Assembly: GCA_039105265.1 (NCBI GenBank)
Contig: JAPFFF010000020.1
Location: 62,001-126,000, forward strand
Reading direction: 5' to 3'
From: Tritrichomonas musculus
Lineage: Eukaryota > Parabasalia > Tritrichomonadida > Tritrichomonadidae
Length of the DNA: 64,000 nucleotides
The position numbers and the translations under genes are program-made. Under the pieces are notes generated by a model. The model saw only the letters and a list, made by a program, of their open reading frames with translations. It was not told the origin of the DNA and searched no databases. Below, in pieces: positions 53,378 to 63,519 of this stretch (position 1 is the first letter of the stretch; every line of letters begins with the position of its first letter).

Positions 53378-54345
53378 ACTTCGTTTGTATGATTGTGTTA
53401 ATCCTGATATCGATTATCAAAATAACATATCTAATTAAAATATATTTACAAAAAATATTGCAATATATAATATTTTTATATTAATAATAAATAAAAAAAT
53501 GAAATAATATAGACATTTATTGATTTTTTTCGCAATAATCATATTTTATAAGTTTTGATAAATTCATTCAAATTTAAATAAAAAGTAAACTTTTTGATAG
53601 ATTATAATCAAAAAATTGAATTGCTTTTTCTTATTTTTGAAAGAGTTATGGTAATGAAAAAAGATTAATATCTTCAAAATGACTAAATAAGATTCAAATA
53701 CTCTGGATGTTAATAATATAATATCATATTATATTCTAAAAATAAAATTTAAACATTATATTATTACTTTTTGACAAAAAAATATGTAGGCAATAAATGA
53801 GAATAAAAATCAAATAATAATTTCTTTTACAGTAACAAATGAGCAATACAATTGGTAGCTTACATAAATTTATTTATCAAATAAGCAATCAGATTATGAA
53901 AAAATAAAAAAAAAAAAAAAAAAAGATAATAGATAACAATTTGAAATTGAAAAAAATATATAACTCAAAAAATCTACTAAAATATTGCTATTTTTATTTC
54001 ATGACGAAAATAAATAATTACCAATTTCCAATAGAAAAATATATTATAGATTATTTTATTTTTAAGTATATTATTATATATATAAATTATATTACAAATA
54101 TTAATATGCTAAAATATTTATAACTAATATAATAATTTAATGCGATAATAGAAAATTATTTTTTTTATATTTCATCAACACCCTTCAAAATTGAGGAAGT
54201 TTCCATATAATATATCAACTTTTTGAAATATCACTTCACTTTCCATTTTATCAAACTCTCCATTTTGAAAAACTTTTTCTATGTAAAATTTTAGCTCATA
54301 AAAAGTTTTCAAATGCCTCTTAAAAATAGTCAGATAGAAATTACA
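53378..54345. other. Gene-poor AT-rich stretch
   Basis: No supportable gene; an A-rich run near 53900-53922. Confidence 0.5.
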
Positions 54346-54351
54346 TCATTT
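54346..54351 (+). promoter_or_regulatory. Initiator-like TCATTT before IBD gene
   Basis: TCATTT with A at 54348, 21 nt before the ATG at 54369. Confidence 0.5.
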
Positions 54352-54368
54352 TTATATAAGCATTAAAG

Positions 54369-55010
54369 ATGTATCTATGCCTTGATGAAATCAAAGACAA
54401 AATTACAAATAAAGTTGACAAAATGAAAATAATTCATGTTTTGTGGTTGTGCTTAGATTTTGTAAAAAATCATCCAGAATCAAAATTTGAAATGGGACTT
54501 TTTTGGGTTGATCACAGCCATTTTATGATGAATACTTTTATTTTTGGCTCATTTATAAATAGAAAGCCCAATACAATCAACAGAAATCTTCGAACTCACG
54601 GCTTTTATTTTAAAAAAACTACTTTTGAAATGAGAAGTATGATAAATGAGTCTCTTCCTGATTCTAAACACTGGATATTACGCTGGTGTGATGGATTTAA
54701 TCAGTCAACAACTGAAAATGAATTATTAAATTTGAAGTACAACGAACCTGTTGTAAAAAAAAGTAGAACTCAGCAAATTTCGATTGATGTACCATTGGAT
54801 AAAATCGAAAATGAGAATGTGAAAGAAAATATTATTCATTTTAATAATAATTCAGATATCTTTGATTTTGATATGAACCTTTCTGAACCAATTACTAATT
54901 TTAATGATTTTAGTACTTTTTCAGATAAAAATATTAGTTCTTTTGGCCTTTTTGATGATTTTGAATTAAATCAACAAAATGATACAGATTTTTTATCATT
55001 TCTTGAATGA
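54369..55010 (+). CDS. Initiator-binding-domain (IBD) protein, IBP39-like
   Basis: A 213-aa protein. The N-terminal part (about 20-115) reads HVLWLCLDFVKNHPESKFEM then GLFWVDHSHFMMNTFIFGSF and NRKPNTINRNLRTHGF, ending in HWILRWCDGF. This fits the winged-helix IBD: a helix, then a GL-W-(D)-xxF strand, then a helix with NTINxNLR, then a W-R-x-xGF end. IBP39 of Trichomonas recognises the TCA+1 initiator with this domain. The rest (about 125-213) is an acidic, Asn/Phe-rich tail (DIFDFDMNL, DNFLSFLE-like), possibly interacting with transcription machinery. The gene itself has an initiator-like motif 21 nt upstream. The call is from pattern memory; a profile search would confirm it. Confidence 0.68.
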   Translation: MYLCLDEIKDKITNKVDKMKIIHVLWLCLDFVKNHPESKFEMGLFWVDHSHFMMNTFIFGSFINRKPNTINRNLRTHGFYFKKTTFEMRSMINESLPDSKHWILRWCDGFNQSTTENELLNLKYNEPVVKKSRTQQISIDVPLDKIENENVKENIIHFNNNSDIFDFDMNLSEPITNFNDFSTFSDKNISSFGLFDDFELNQQNDTDFLSFLE

Positions 55011-55582
55011 ATATGATATAATTATAATTTTAATTACTAAAATTGCGAAATATAATTTTTTTTTATTTTTTTTTTGAGGCAATTTATCGCATTTTTTAAT
55101 CATACTTATGATTAAAAACATTATCTATTATTAAAAAGCACGCAAAATCAAACCTATTAAAAGAAAGATCGTTTGAAAATATTCTATCATAGTAGCTCAT
55201 TCAAATATTTAGCCATATATTCACCTTTAATAAACGATGTTTATAATCTAATTTTCGAAATTTAATATTTATGATTTTTCAATGATATACATTAAATTAT
55301 TATCAAATTACTGTTTTAAAAATCTATGAAATATCGTACATCATCTTTTTTTTTTCACTTTTTGATTATAATTTAACAACTATCAAAAAAATTTAAATAA
55401 TCAGAAAATTGTGTCGCATAAAAATATTCATTCTCAAAATTGAATGGTCTAGGTTTTTAAATACTATTCAATTTTTTTAAAAAATCCTTCATTATTATAT
55501 AGTAAACATAATGCATATTTATTTTTTCAACAAAAAAAATTCTTCAGAATTTAAAAATTCTGAATTTGACTTTATTTTTATA
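55011..55582. other. Intergenic stretch
   Basis: No gene seen; AT-rich, with T runs around 55050-55075 and 55347-55356. Confidence 0.5.
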
Positions 55583-55588
55583 TCATTT
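55583..55588 (+). promoter_or_regulatory. Initiator-like TCATTT deciding the start at 55598
   Basis: TCATTT with A at 55585, 13 nt before ATG 55598. It lies inside the longer open frame from 55511, so it argues for the downstream start. Confidence 0.5.
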
Positions 55589-55597
55589 CATAATCTA

Positions 55598-56038
55598 ATG
55601 GAATTAGGCGAATTAATGAATTTAACATATAATAATTGCTCAGAGAACAATTCTAGTGGCGATATAAATGGACCAAATCGATGGAATAGAATTATCATTC
55701 TTGACAAAAATAAAAACCCAATTGATGACCGTGTCTATCTTTTAGATCACAAAGAAAAACTCATAACCAAAATAAAAAGACAAAGAAGAAGAGATCTTGG
55801 AAAAGTTACTGGAAAAAAAAAGGTTCCTAAAAATTGGAAACAAATAATTGAAAAATTAGACGATCTTGAGCTATCATCAAATAGTATGAACAGTCCAGTA
55901 TTGTCACCTTGTGAGTTTCAATCATCATCATCAACTTCAGACCAAGAAACCCAACAATTTGATTCGTTATCATTTGATAAATTAATATCTATTGACTGGC
56001 TCTTAAATCAGCCTACGGAATTATCTACAGTTTTTTGA
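55598..56038 (+). CDS. Basic protein of unknown function, 146 aa
   Basis: Start chosen at ATG 55598 (MELGELMNLTYNN) because of the initiator 13 nt upstream; an in-frame ATG at 55511 would add 29 residues. The middle (about 28-90) reads NRWNRIIILDKNKNPIDDRV then YLLDHKEKLITKIKRQRRRD. A basic patch KIKRQRRRDLGKVTGKKKVP could be a nuclear signal or bind nucleic acid. The tail is Ser-rich and ends SIDWLLNQPTELSTVF. No family recognised. It follows the IBD gene by about 590 bp on the same strand and is probably a separate transcript. Confidence 0.6.
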   Translation: MELGELMNLTYNNCSENNSSGDINGPNRWNRIIILDKNKNPIDDRVYLLDHKEKLITKIKRQRRRDLGKVTGKKKVPKNWKQIIEKLDDLELSSNSMNSPVLSPCEFQSSSSTSDQETQQFDSLSFDKLISIDWLLNQPTELSTVF

Positions 56039-56953
56039 TTCCATATTTAAAAAAATGTATGAAATATATATTAAATATTGTTACATACAATTCTTTCTTT
56101 TTTTCCCCTCTTTTTAAATTAGTCATTAATATATGTTTAAAATTAGGCCAATGATGACCAAGTGATCCAATCAAGTTGATTGATTCAAACAATTAGACTC
56201 ATTTTTTTCTTAAATGAAATTTTCTATCCTATTCCATTGATTTTCCAATAAATTCTTAAATAGAAAGATAAAAATTTAATAATAACTAACTTAATAAAGA
56301 ATCATAAAAAAATTTTTATGCAAAAAGGAAATAAATCTAGATTTATCATATATATAAAGATATAAATAATAAATTAATATCTAAATATATTTTTATTTAT
56401 ATAAAATTTACTATTATAACAAGATAATTATATTTATAATCAACTGAAACCCCTATCATTTTATTCACCTATTATTGACGTTTTTAATGGCAAAAAATCT
56501 TTCAAAGGAAATTTTGATAAGATTGGATTTTCAAATGCTAATATCTAAATATAAAATAAATATTTTTTAAATAATAATAATCATTTTATCAAATGAATAT
56601 TTATTCTATGTGAATATTTAATATAATTATCCTAACTCTTATATATAAAGTTTAGGTAGAGAGGTTTCCATTTGGAAGGAGGTTTAACTCAAGACTATAT
56701 ATTTATTAGTTATCACCTCAAAAGGCCGTCATTCATAATTCAATTCTATCAATTCTTCAAAAAAATCATCTTTTAATCATGATTGAAAAAAAATAATAGA
56801 CTTTCAAGTTTGGAAAAATGCCATTGGCCTTAAATACTTTCTTTTTATAACAATTTCCAAAATAAATAAATAAATAAAAAAAACAAATTAATATTTTATT
56901 AATGAACACACACAATACGATATCATTATACAAAACTTAAACCCAATTTTACC
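56039..56953. other. Intergenic stretch
   Basis: Convergent gap between the basic protein gene and the DZIP1-like gene; no gene seen. Confidence 0.5.
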
Positions 56954-59548
56954 TTATTTTTTAGTCTTTTTTTTAGGTTTTTTCTTATCATCGTCTTCAT
57001 CAGGTGAAATATTATCGTCAGAAGAAAAGTCACTTACATTAAACAAATCATCAGAATCGGTTCTATCTTTCAAGCTTTGTTTCTTAGTTACATCGAAATC
57101 TCCACTTCCAGCTGTTTGGAATCTGATAGTTTTTGTTTTATTGAGACCTTTCAAAGAAATCTCCTGAGTTGTATTTGCGAAGTTGTCAGATTCTTCTTCT
57201 TCTTCTTCGAACTCAACATTGGTCCCACTTTTTCTTTTACTTTTACTATTAATTGTTTCCATATCAATAATACTGTCACTATCAGTATCATCCAATTTAG
57301 GCACAGGTTTCTTTTTATTCAATTTCTTCTTCTTTTCATCTTCGCTTGAATCCGAGAATTCGTCAATATTGAACACTTTTGTATCATCTTCGCCATCTTT
57401 AAGAGGCTCGATTGAAGAAGATGTTGTACCCGATGAAAGATGAATCTCTTCGAATTCTTTATCTTTACCTCCAACAGCTCCACCCTTAGCGTAATAACGC
57501 TTGTAATAGTCAGGATCATCTCTATAACCAACCGATGAATCTGACGAGATTTCACTACTAAATTTATCAACAATCATGACATCAGAATCACCAGGAAGCA
57601 ATCTTGGCCTATTTCGTGCAATACGTTGTCTAAATGGAAACTTATTAGCAGCTTCAGTCATAATTTCATCAGGAATCTTAGGGACACCATGATGACCATC
57701 ATCCTCTTCATTAGTCTTTGATTTCTTTTGTCTTTGTCTTTGTGCAAGAAGCTGTTTTTGCGTTAATTTACGGATCGGTGGAAGAAGAGGGAATTTAGTT
57801 TTCCTTTCTTTGAACAAATTCTTTTTAAATTCATCAGAAATTGAAGGTGCTTCACTTCCTACAAATGCGCTCAATTTGTCATAAAGTTTCTTGTATTCTT
57901 TGGTTCCTTCGTCCATTTTCTTTGCTACAAAAGACGGCGAGAGTGATGCATATGGACGTTTACGTTTCAATTCAGCTAGTTTGACATCAACTCGATGCAA
58001 TGTCGCTTCAGTTATGTTCGCTAATGAAATGTCTCTGTTACTGCTCTCATTAGGATCAACATTGTGATTAACAAGGCCTTTCGCTCTTCTCAAAAGTTCA
58101 TCAAGTTGCTCCCTCTTTGACAATATTTTCTTCCCTGGCTTCAGCATGAACTGGTCCTCATTAGAAGTAGCACTTTCTTCTTCACCTTGTAACTTATTAA
58201 GTATCTTCTTATGTTCTTTCTCACGCTCATCTTCTTCATTTTCAGACTCACTTTTATCAGGCTCAATTTTATGCTTGCTTTCGTCTTTCTTTTCAGGTGA
58301 AGTTATTGTTGTCGTAATGGATGGTTTTCGAACACTTTCGCCCTCTGGATGCGTTGGAATTATACCTTCTAAAAGCTTGTCTAGTTCTGCTGTAATTCGT
58401 CGTTTGTCATTTATTGAAGTCTTCACGATTTGCTCGGTTAAAGTTCCTTCAAGTTCATCGGGCCGAATTGGCTCTTCAGGCTTGTTTTCAGAAGGTTGTG
58501 GAATGAGTGAAATTTGACCAATTCTCGTTGCTTGTATATCAAGTTGTTTCTGCGCATCTTGAAGCGCTACAACTGCATCATCAAGCTGGTTCCTCATCTC
58601 TCGTCGAAATGTAAGTTGCTTCTCTTCGTTCTCTCTTGCAAGGTTCATCATTTGGTCCTGCCTTTCAATCAGCTCTTTAATCAGTCGGATCTGCTCATCT
58701 GAGTGCGAAACTATATGCGAAACTGGAGCTTTTTGCACTTCTTGTTCCGCACGTCTCTCTAGTTCTCGATGCGCTTTGGCAACTTCTTGACGAAGCGATT
58801 CAATTTGCTCCGCAAAATCATTCATTCCTTGAAGCTCACCAGTCCGAAGCGATCGCCAAGCTGGCATTAAGGCACCATGACGCCTCTGTACATGACCATC
58901 TAAATATTTGATCGTTTTAAACCGTCGGCCACAAACGATACACTTTTCTGTAGTCTCTTTAATTATTTGGCTTTTTTTGACTTCGTCTTTGGCGCGTATT
59001 AATGAAGCTGAGAGATTTTTAAGCTTGGCTTGAAGTAATTGCTCTGCTTTCTCTGATTCTTCGAGATTTTCTTTGAGTTCTGCTTGACATTCTAATAAAT
59101 ATTGGATGGCAATCTGTAAAATACGGAAGAATTTGGATGTGAGAGGATTGGGCATTAATTGTGCTTCTGTTTGGGTAAATCTGGCATGAATAAATGATTG
59201 AATAATCGCAGTAAGAGTTTCAATATCTTTCGTTTCAGCAAGTTCTTCTGGTGAACAGGAAGAAATTATCGTCCAATCAATCCCACCAGTTTGCGGAAGA
59301 GTTGCTTGAGGAGTTGGCGGAATTGGCTCAAGAGGAGGTTGCTGATATGGAAAATCACTTGAATTATTGGGATTCGCATTATCTGATAACATTGGAATTT
59401 GATGACCCTTTATCGCATTGGGCAAAAGCGGTATATTCGGAGGAGGATATTGGGGAAATCCATGGGGTGGCATACTGGGAGGAAAAGTTTCTTGCCACAT
59501 AGTATAAAAACAAAATTTTCTATTTAAATTTTTAAACGTCCTCCTCAT
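56954..59548 (-). CDS. DZIP1-like coiled-coil zinc-finger protein
   Basis: 864 aa from the ATG at 59548; an in-frame ATG at 59500 (MWQETFPPSMPP) would give 848 aa and is an equally good start. After a Pro-rich opening, GGIDWTIISSCSPEELAETK and the next 70 residues match the DZIP1 N-terminal domain (IDW-hhS...). A coiled coil (about 152-200) leads to a single C2H2 finger, Cys203-x2-Cys206-x12-His219-x4-His224 (CIVCGRRFKTIKYLDGHVQR RH). Then come a long coiled coil (about 240-345) and an acidic, Ser-rich, disordered C-terminal half. DZIP1/Iguana proteins act at the basal body and transition zone of cilia, so a flagellar role would suit a flagellate. The N-terminal domain call is from memory and needs a profile check. 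Confidence 0.72.
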   Translation of the reverse strand: MRRTFKNLNRKFCFYTMWQETFPPSMPPHGFPQYPPPNIPLLPNAIKGHQIPMLSDNANPNNSSDFPYQQPPLEPIPPTPQATLPQTGGIDWTIISSCSPEELAETKDIETLTAIIQSFIHARFTQTEAQLMPNPLTSKFFRILQIAIQYLLECQAELKENLEESEKAEQLLQAKLKNLSASLIRAKDEVKKSQIIKETTEKCIVCGRRFKTIKYLDGHVQRRHGALMPAWRSLRTGELQGMNDFAEQIESLRQEVAKAHRELERRAEQEVQKAPVSHIVSHSDEQIRLIKELIERQDQMMNLARENEEKQLTFRREMRNQLDDAVVALQDAQKQLDIQATRIGQISLIPQPSENKPEEPIRPDELEGTLTEQIVKTSINDKRRITAELDKLLEGIIPTHPEGESVRKPSITTTITSPEKKDESKHKIEPDKSESENEEDEREKEHKKILNKLQGEEESATSNEDQFMLKPGKKILSKREQLDELLRRAKGLVNHNVDPNESSNRDISLANITEATLHRVDVKLAELKRKRPYASLSPSFVAKKMDEGTKEYKKLYDKLSAFVGSEAPSISDEFKKNLFKERKTKFPLLPPIRKLTQKQLLAQRQRQKKSKTNEEDDGHHGVPKIPDEIMTEAANKFPFRQRIARNRPRLLPGDSDVMIVDKFSSEISSDSSVGYRDDPDYYKRYYAKGGAVGGKDKEFEEIHLSSGTTSSSIEPLKDGEDDTKVFNIDEFSDSSEDEKKKKLNKKKPVPKLDDTDSDSIIDMETINSKSKRKSGTNVEFEEEEEESDNFANTTQEISLKGLNKTKTIRFQTAGSGDFDVTKKQSLKDRTDSDDLFNVSDFSSDDNISPDEDDDKKKPKKKTKK

Positions 59549-59716
59549 AAAAACGAATTTTTTTATTATTAATATAGAGAGATTTTATTTGTGAATTTTT
59601 GATATACTTTAATAATTACTTATATTTTTGAATCTTGAATATTCGTATCTGTAGATTAAATCTATACATTTTAAATAATTAATTTATGTAATATCTTCTT
59701 TTTTGAATACACAAGA

Positions 59717-59788
59717 GTCCCAGTAGTATAATGGTTAGAATAGATCCTTGACACGGATCAGACTGCGGTTCGATTCCGCACTGGGACA
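59717..59788 (+). tRNA. tRNA-Val (anticodon GAC by position)
   Basis: A 72-nt cloverleaf. Acceptor GTCCCAG pairs with CTGGGAC (7 bp). The D arm begins GTATAATGGTTAG. The anticodon stem GATCC/GGATC encloses the 7-base loop TTGACAC, so the anticodon is G59750 A59751 C59752. The T arm TGCGG TTCGATT CCGCA is standard, with discriminator A. A T run follows at 59790 as a pol III terminator. GAC is rare in eukaryotic valine tRNAs, which normally use AAC. One D-stem pair (12-23) looks mismatched. Confidence 0.85.
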
Positions 59789-59922
59789 TTTTTTTTAAAA
59801 TAGTTCTTTTCTTGAAGAAAATGATTTGTTGTTTTGTTTTTCATACATTTTAGAATATAATTAAAAAAGTTTTTTATCCGATAAGATTTTATTTTTGATA
59901 TATTCATCGACTATTGTTTCTG

Positions 59923-60096
59923 ATGAAATTTATTATTTGCATCTTTGTTTTAAGTTTTTATATATATATATCTTCTACTTTAAATAATTTTCATAATTTA
60001 CTTCCCCATGTGATTCATTTTCAAGAAGCTCAAGAAGAGTATTTTGAATCATTATCACTTTTATCATTTGAGAAATCTCATTTTTATTTATTTTAA
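59923..60096 (+). CDS. Possible small secreted protein, 57 aa
   Basis: The ATG at 59923 opens MKFIICIFVLSFYIYISSTL, a good signal-peptide-like segment, followed by HNLLPHVIHFQEAQEEYFES. An initiator-like TCATCG lies 17 nt upstream. No family recognised. AT-rich DNA can make hydrophobic frames by chance, so this is tentative. Confidence 0.3.
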   Translation: MKFIICIFVLSFYIYISSTLNNFHNLLPHVIHFQEAQEEYFESLSLLSFEKSHFYLF

Positions 60097-60366
60097 TGAT
60101 AATCTCCAAAATATTTGTTGGCTTCAGTCTCAGGTCTTTTAATTAAACAAATTTAGAAGTGAAAAATCTTTAAAATATGAATCAAAATTTGGGAACATTT
60201 AGTAGTTTTAAAAAGAAAATAATTTTTTTATATTTTTTTGAGAGAATATTAAACCTTTGTGGGATAATAGCTTTTTTTATGCAAATTCATCTTGAAAGGT
60301 CTGAGGTCCGATTCTGTTCATACGAATTTTTTTTTTCAATTAAAGTAAAAGTTATAAAATAAAAAA

Positions 60367-60744
60367 ATGAAATCCATCCAATATTTATATTTACTTTTAA
60401 TAATACTATTTATCCCTGTCTATTACTCTATTTCAAGAGATGAATTAATATTCACAGATTCCCAATTAAATAATTATTCTTTATTTACATTTAATTATAA
60501 AAACTTAAAAATAGATTTATTTAGAAATTATAATACCTCCTCATTTGCTCTTTATAATTATCCGCCATCATATAAAAACTGCAAACTATGTACATTTCAA
60601 CCAAATATTAGTCAAACAACTCCTAACAGCTCAAACAGAGACGCAATTCTTACAATAGGCATGGGAAAACGGTACTCTCCTATTATATTGCTTCGTTCTC
60701 TCAATTTTCTGAGGCCTCTCAAATTTAAAAGAAGTTTATTTTAG
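60367..60744 (+). CDS. Possible truncated secreted protein, 125 aa
   Basis: Opens MKSIQYLYLLLIILFIPVYY, a signal peptide or anchor. Then comes a polar segment with two Cys (KNCKLCTF), then SNRDAILTIGMGKRYSPIIL and LRSLNF. The DAILTIG-G-YSP...LRSL pattern recalls the start of glycosyltransferase-like lineage-specific trichomonad proteins, which are much longer. The frame ends soon after in RPLKFKRSLF, so this would be a 5' fragment. Low to moderate confidence. Confidence 0.4.
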   Translation: MKSIQYLYLLLIILFIPVYYSISRDELIFTDSQLNNYSLFTFNYKNLKIDLFRNYNTSSFALYNYPPSYKNCKLCTFQPNISQTTPNSSNRDAILTIGMGKRYSPIILLRSLNFLRPLKFKRSLF

Positions 60745-61004
60745 CAAAATAATCACCTATCAAAAAATTCAATGGATTCAAAAATTCAAAGAATGAAAAA
60801 AATAAAAAATAAAAAATAAAAAAGATATCAAAGATACCAAACTCCACTAATAAAATAAAATCAGTCAATTCAGTGATTATATCTGAAACATCATCTATTT
60901 CCAAGTAATATTGCTATTTGTACTTGCAAAATAAGATCCATTTCCAACGATCATTTTGACATTCTACTAAATTCGACTAAAACGAGCAACATTAACTAAT
61001 AATG
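60745..61004. other. Gene-free stretch
   Basis: Nothing recognised apart from AAAAAT-type runs around 60800. Confidence 0.4.
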
Positions 61005-61550
61005 AACGATATAAAATGATATAATATATTATATGATTATTTATTCTTATTTATTCGTACTCCTTACTATAAATTTATTGAATCTTATTTCCAAATTCAT
61101 TATTTTTTCATTTTTTCGTTATAATAACTAACAATACACAATATTATATGATGTAATATGCAATAGGATTGTTATTTCTTATTCTTTCGTTCTCCTTACT
61201 ATAAATTTATTGAATCTTATTTCCAAATTCATTATTTTTTCATTTTTTCGTTATATTCACTAACAATACACAATATTATATGATGTAATATGCAATAGGA
61301 TTGTTATTTCTTATTCTTTCGTTCTCCTTACTATAAATTTATTGAATCTTATTTCCAAATTCATTATTTTTTCATTTTTTCGTTATATTCACTAATAATA
61401 CACGATATTATATGATGTAATATGCAATAAGATTGTTAATTCTTATTCTTTTGTTCTCCTTACTATAAATTTATTGAATCTTATTTCCAAATTCATTATT
61501 TTTTCATTTTTTCGTTATAGTAACTAACAATATATAATACTTAATTGTAT
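61005..61550 (+). repeat. 132-bp tandem repeat, about 4 copies
   Basis: The word TCCTTACTATAAATTTATTG starts at 61061, 61193, 61325 and 61457, exactly 132 bases apart. The rest of the unit (CAAATTCATTATTTTTTCAT, then AATACACAATATTATATGAT) repeats with few differences. Non-coding satellite-like array. Confidence 0.9.
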
Positions 61551-61749
61551 TATCAGTTATAATAATATTGCAAATCTTTTATTTTCTGCTTATTTGTTTC
61601 TCTTTATAATATATAATATTAATATTATTTTGAAAAAACTCATTGAATTATTTCAATTGATAAAGTATTATTAAGTATATTTGCATTTCAAAATCAAGTA
61701 ATTTTCTCATTTATTTCTGCATAGTAACAGTTATTTACAAATAAACATC

Positions 61750-62060
61750 GTAGAAACCCGATTTATTATGCATTTAATCCATTTACTATTTGATTCAATT
61801 ACGAATATTTACAAATTAACTAATGCAGCTCGTTTTCTTTCGAAATATACAAATATTGATTAATTCATTGTTATTAAACTCGATTTTTTATGCATTTTAT
61901 CTATTTACTATTTGATTCAATTACGAATATTTGCAAATTAACTAATGCAGCTCGTTTTCTTTATAAATATACGAATAATGGTTAATTCATTGTTATTAAA
62001 CTCGATTTTTTATGCATTTTATCCATTTACTGTTTTATTTCAATAGCAAATATTTGTATT
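61750..62060 (+). repeat. 122-bp tandem repeat, about 2.5 copies
   Basis: TTTACTATTTGATTCAATTA starts at 61782 and 61904, with a diverged third copy at 62026; spacing 122. The unit contains TTAACTAATGCAGCTCGTTT. Confidence 0.85.
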
Positions 62061-62205
62061 TTGATCAACTTGTATCCATAAAGAATAATATCTACAAAAA
62101 AGATTTAACTAATACAAATTCAATTGAAATTAAAAAAAAAAAACTGTTTTAAAGAAAAAAAAAGATAATTAGAATTCAATTTGTTTTTACTAAACCTTGA
62201 TCTTT

Positions 62206-63051
62206 TTATGTGTAACTTGTTTTTCCTATTGTCCTTAATAGTTTTATTAGTTTCTGTCCTCTTGAAAGTCCTTTTAAGTTGTTTCGACGCCAGATATATT
62301 CGAAAACATATCCTTGAGCATCCAATGAGCTTATTCCGCACGACATCAGCTTTTTAAATTTGAGTTCTCTCCACATCCTTTCGATATGTTGTGTGTGCGA
62401 ACCGGTCTCGGGGTCAACAAAATTTTTAGAATGATTTACTGAAAAGTGAGTGAAGTTTTTGTTTGGGATGTTTTCGATTTGTTGGTAAGAAGCCCAGGTG
62501 TCTGAATGAATGATGGAACCTGCTGCGATGTGTTTTGATATTTGATCATTGAGAGTCGGTGCAGTTCGATCTTCAACTACCAGCGCAAAAGCTTTATCGG
62601 TCTCTCTACAGATTCCACCGAAAACCCAAACTGTTTTCAATTGGCGTCCTCTGTCATATTTCCGGTGAGTAATTACTGTTTCATCTATCTCAACATTCAT
62701 GTCTGATCCACCAATTTGTTCTTGAGGTCCTTCAGTTATTTCTTCGATAACCGAGTCTCTAAATGCCGTAAAAAAGTTTGTCACTGTATCTTTGCTTACA
62801 TTACATTCAGCACAGGTATCTTTGAGAGAGTATCGATGAGTCCAGCAATATGCTAATGCTAGAAAGGTGGGAGGATCGATGTGGGCTCTTGTAAGTATTG
62901 TTTTGTGAAATAATGAAAAATGAATGTGACATTGAGTGCAATAGCGTAGCAGATTGAAATATGTAATACTAGAGTTATGTATATTTGATGTTTCTGCTTC
63001 GCATTTAGGACACTGGCAAGAATCTTCAATTATATTTAATTCGCGAAATAA
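62206..63051 (-). pseudogene. Merlin/IS1595 (ISXO2-like) transposase remnant lacking a start codon
   Basis: An open minus-strand frame of 281 codons from just after a TAA (63052-63054). It has an N-terminal zinc-binding region with CQCPKC and CTQCH, then a helix-turn-helix part (YSLKDTCAECNVSKDTV). The DDE domain follows: first Asp in NVEIDETVIT, GGICRETDKAFALVVEDRT, second Asp in IHSDTWASY, then SVNHSKNFVDPETGSHTQHI and Glu in ERMW. These match the ISXO2-like DDE domain used by Merlin/IS1016 elements. All three catalytic residues are present, but no ATG precedes the zinc-binding part, so the 5' end is lost, or an intron or different start exists. The last in-frame candidate (GTG at 62784) would drop the whole N-terminal domain. 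Confidence 0.75.
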
Positions 63052-63519
63052 TTAAAACATATTGTTTTTGTTTGAACAAAATATATATAATCCAACAAGA
63101 TTTTGAGATTGATTTTCAAACGCATTAACTATTGATTGATTCATATAAAATTATATTAAGAATTAACGTCATTTAAACATTTAATAGAAAAATTTCAAAC
63201 TTTTTCATTTATGATATTCGATTTCTAAAAACTAAGTTATCTTAATAAGAACCAAATTAAATAACAAATTTTTGAAATGAAATAACAAATATTATAATTT
63301 TTGTTATATATTTTTTTATTCAAATAAAAACTTTATAATTCATATTGAAATATGGTTTCCAACTTAAAATATATAGTTTACATTTGCAATAAAGATTATT
63401 GAAAAAGAAGTTTTTTATAAATAAATTATATTTATCATCAATTTTAATTAAAAAAAGAGATTAGAAAAATGAAGTTTATCAAAAAAAGCACCAATCTGTT
63501 ATGGAAAACATACAAAAAT
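63052..63519. other. Gene-free AT-rich stretch
   Basis: No gene or repeat recognised between the transposase remnant and the end repeat. Confidence 0.4.

Noticed and set aside
53941-54123. 60-aa frame
   Set aside because: Ile/Tyr/Asn-rich chance frame.
60177-60362. 61-aa hydrophobic frame between the two small secreted-type frames
   Set aside because: No signal-peptide pattern, biased composition and no homology.
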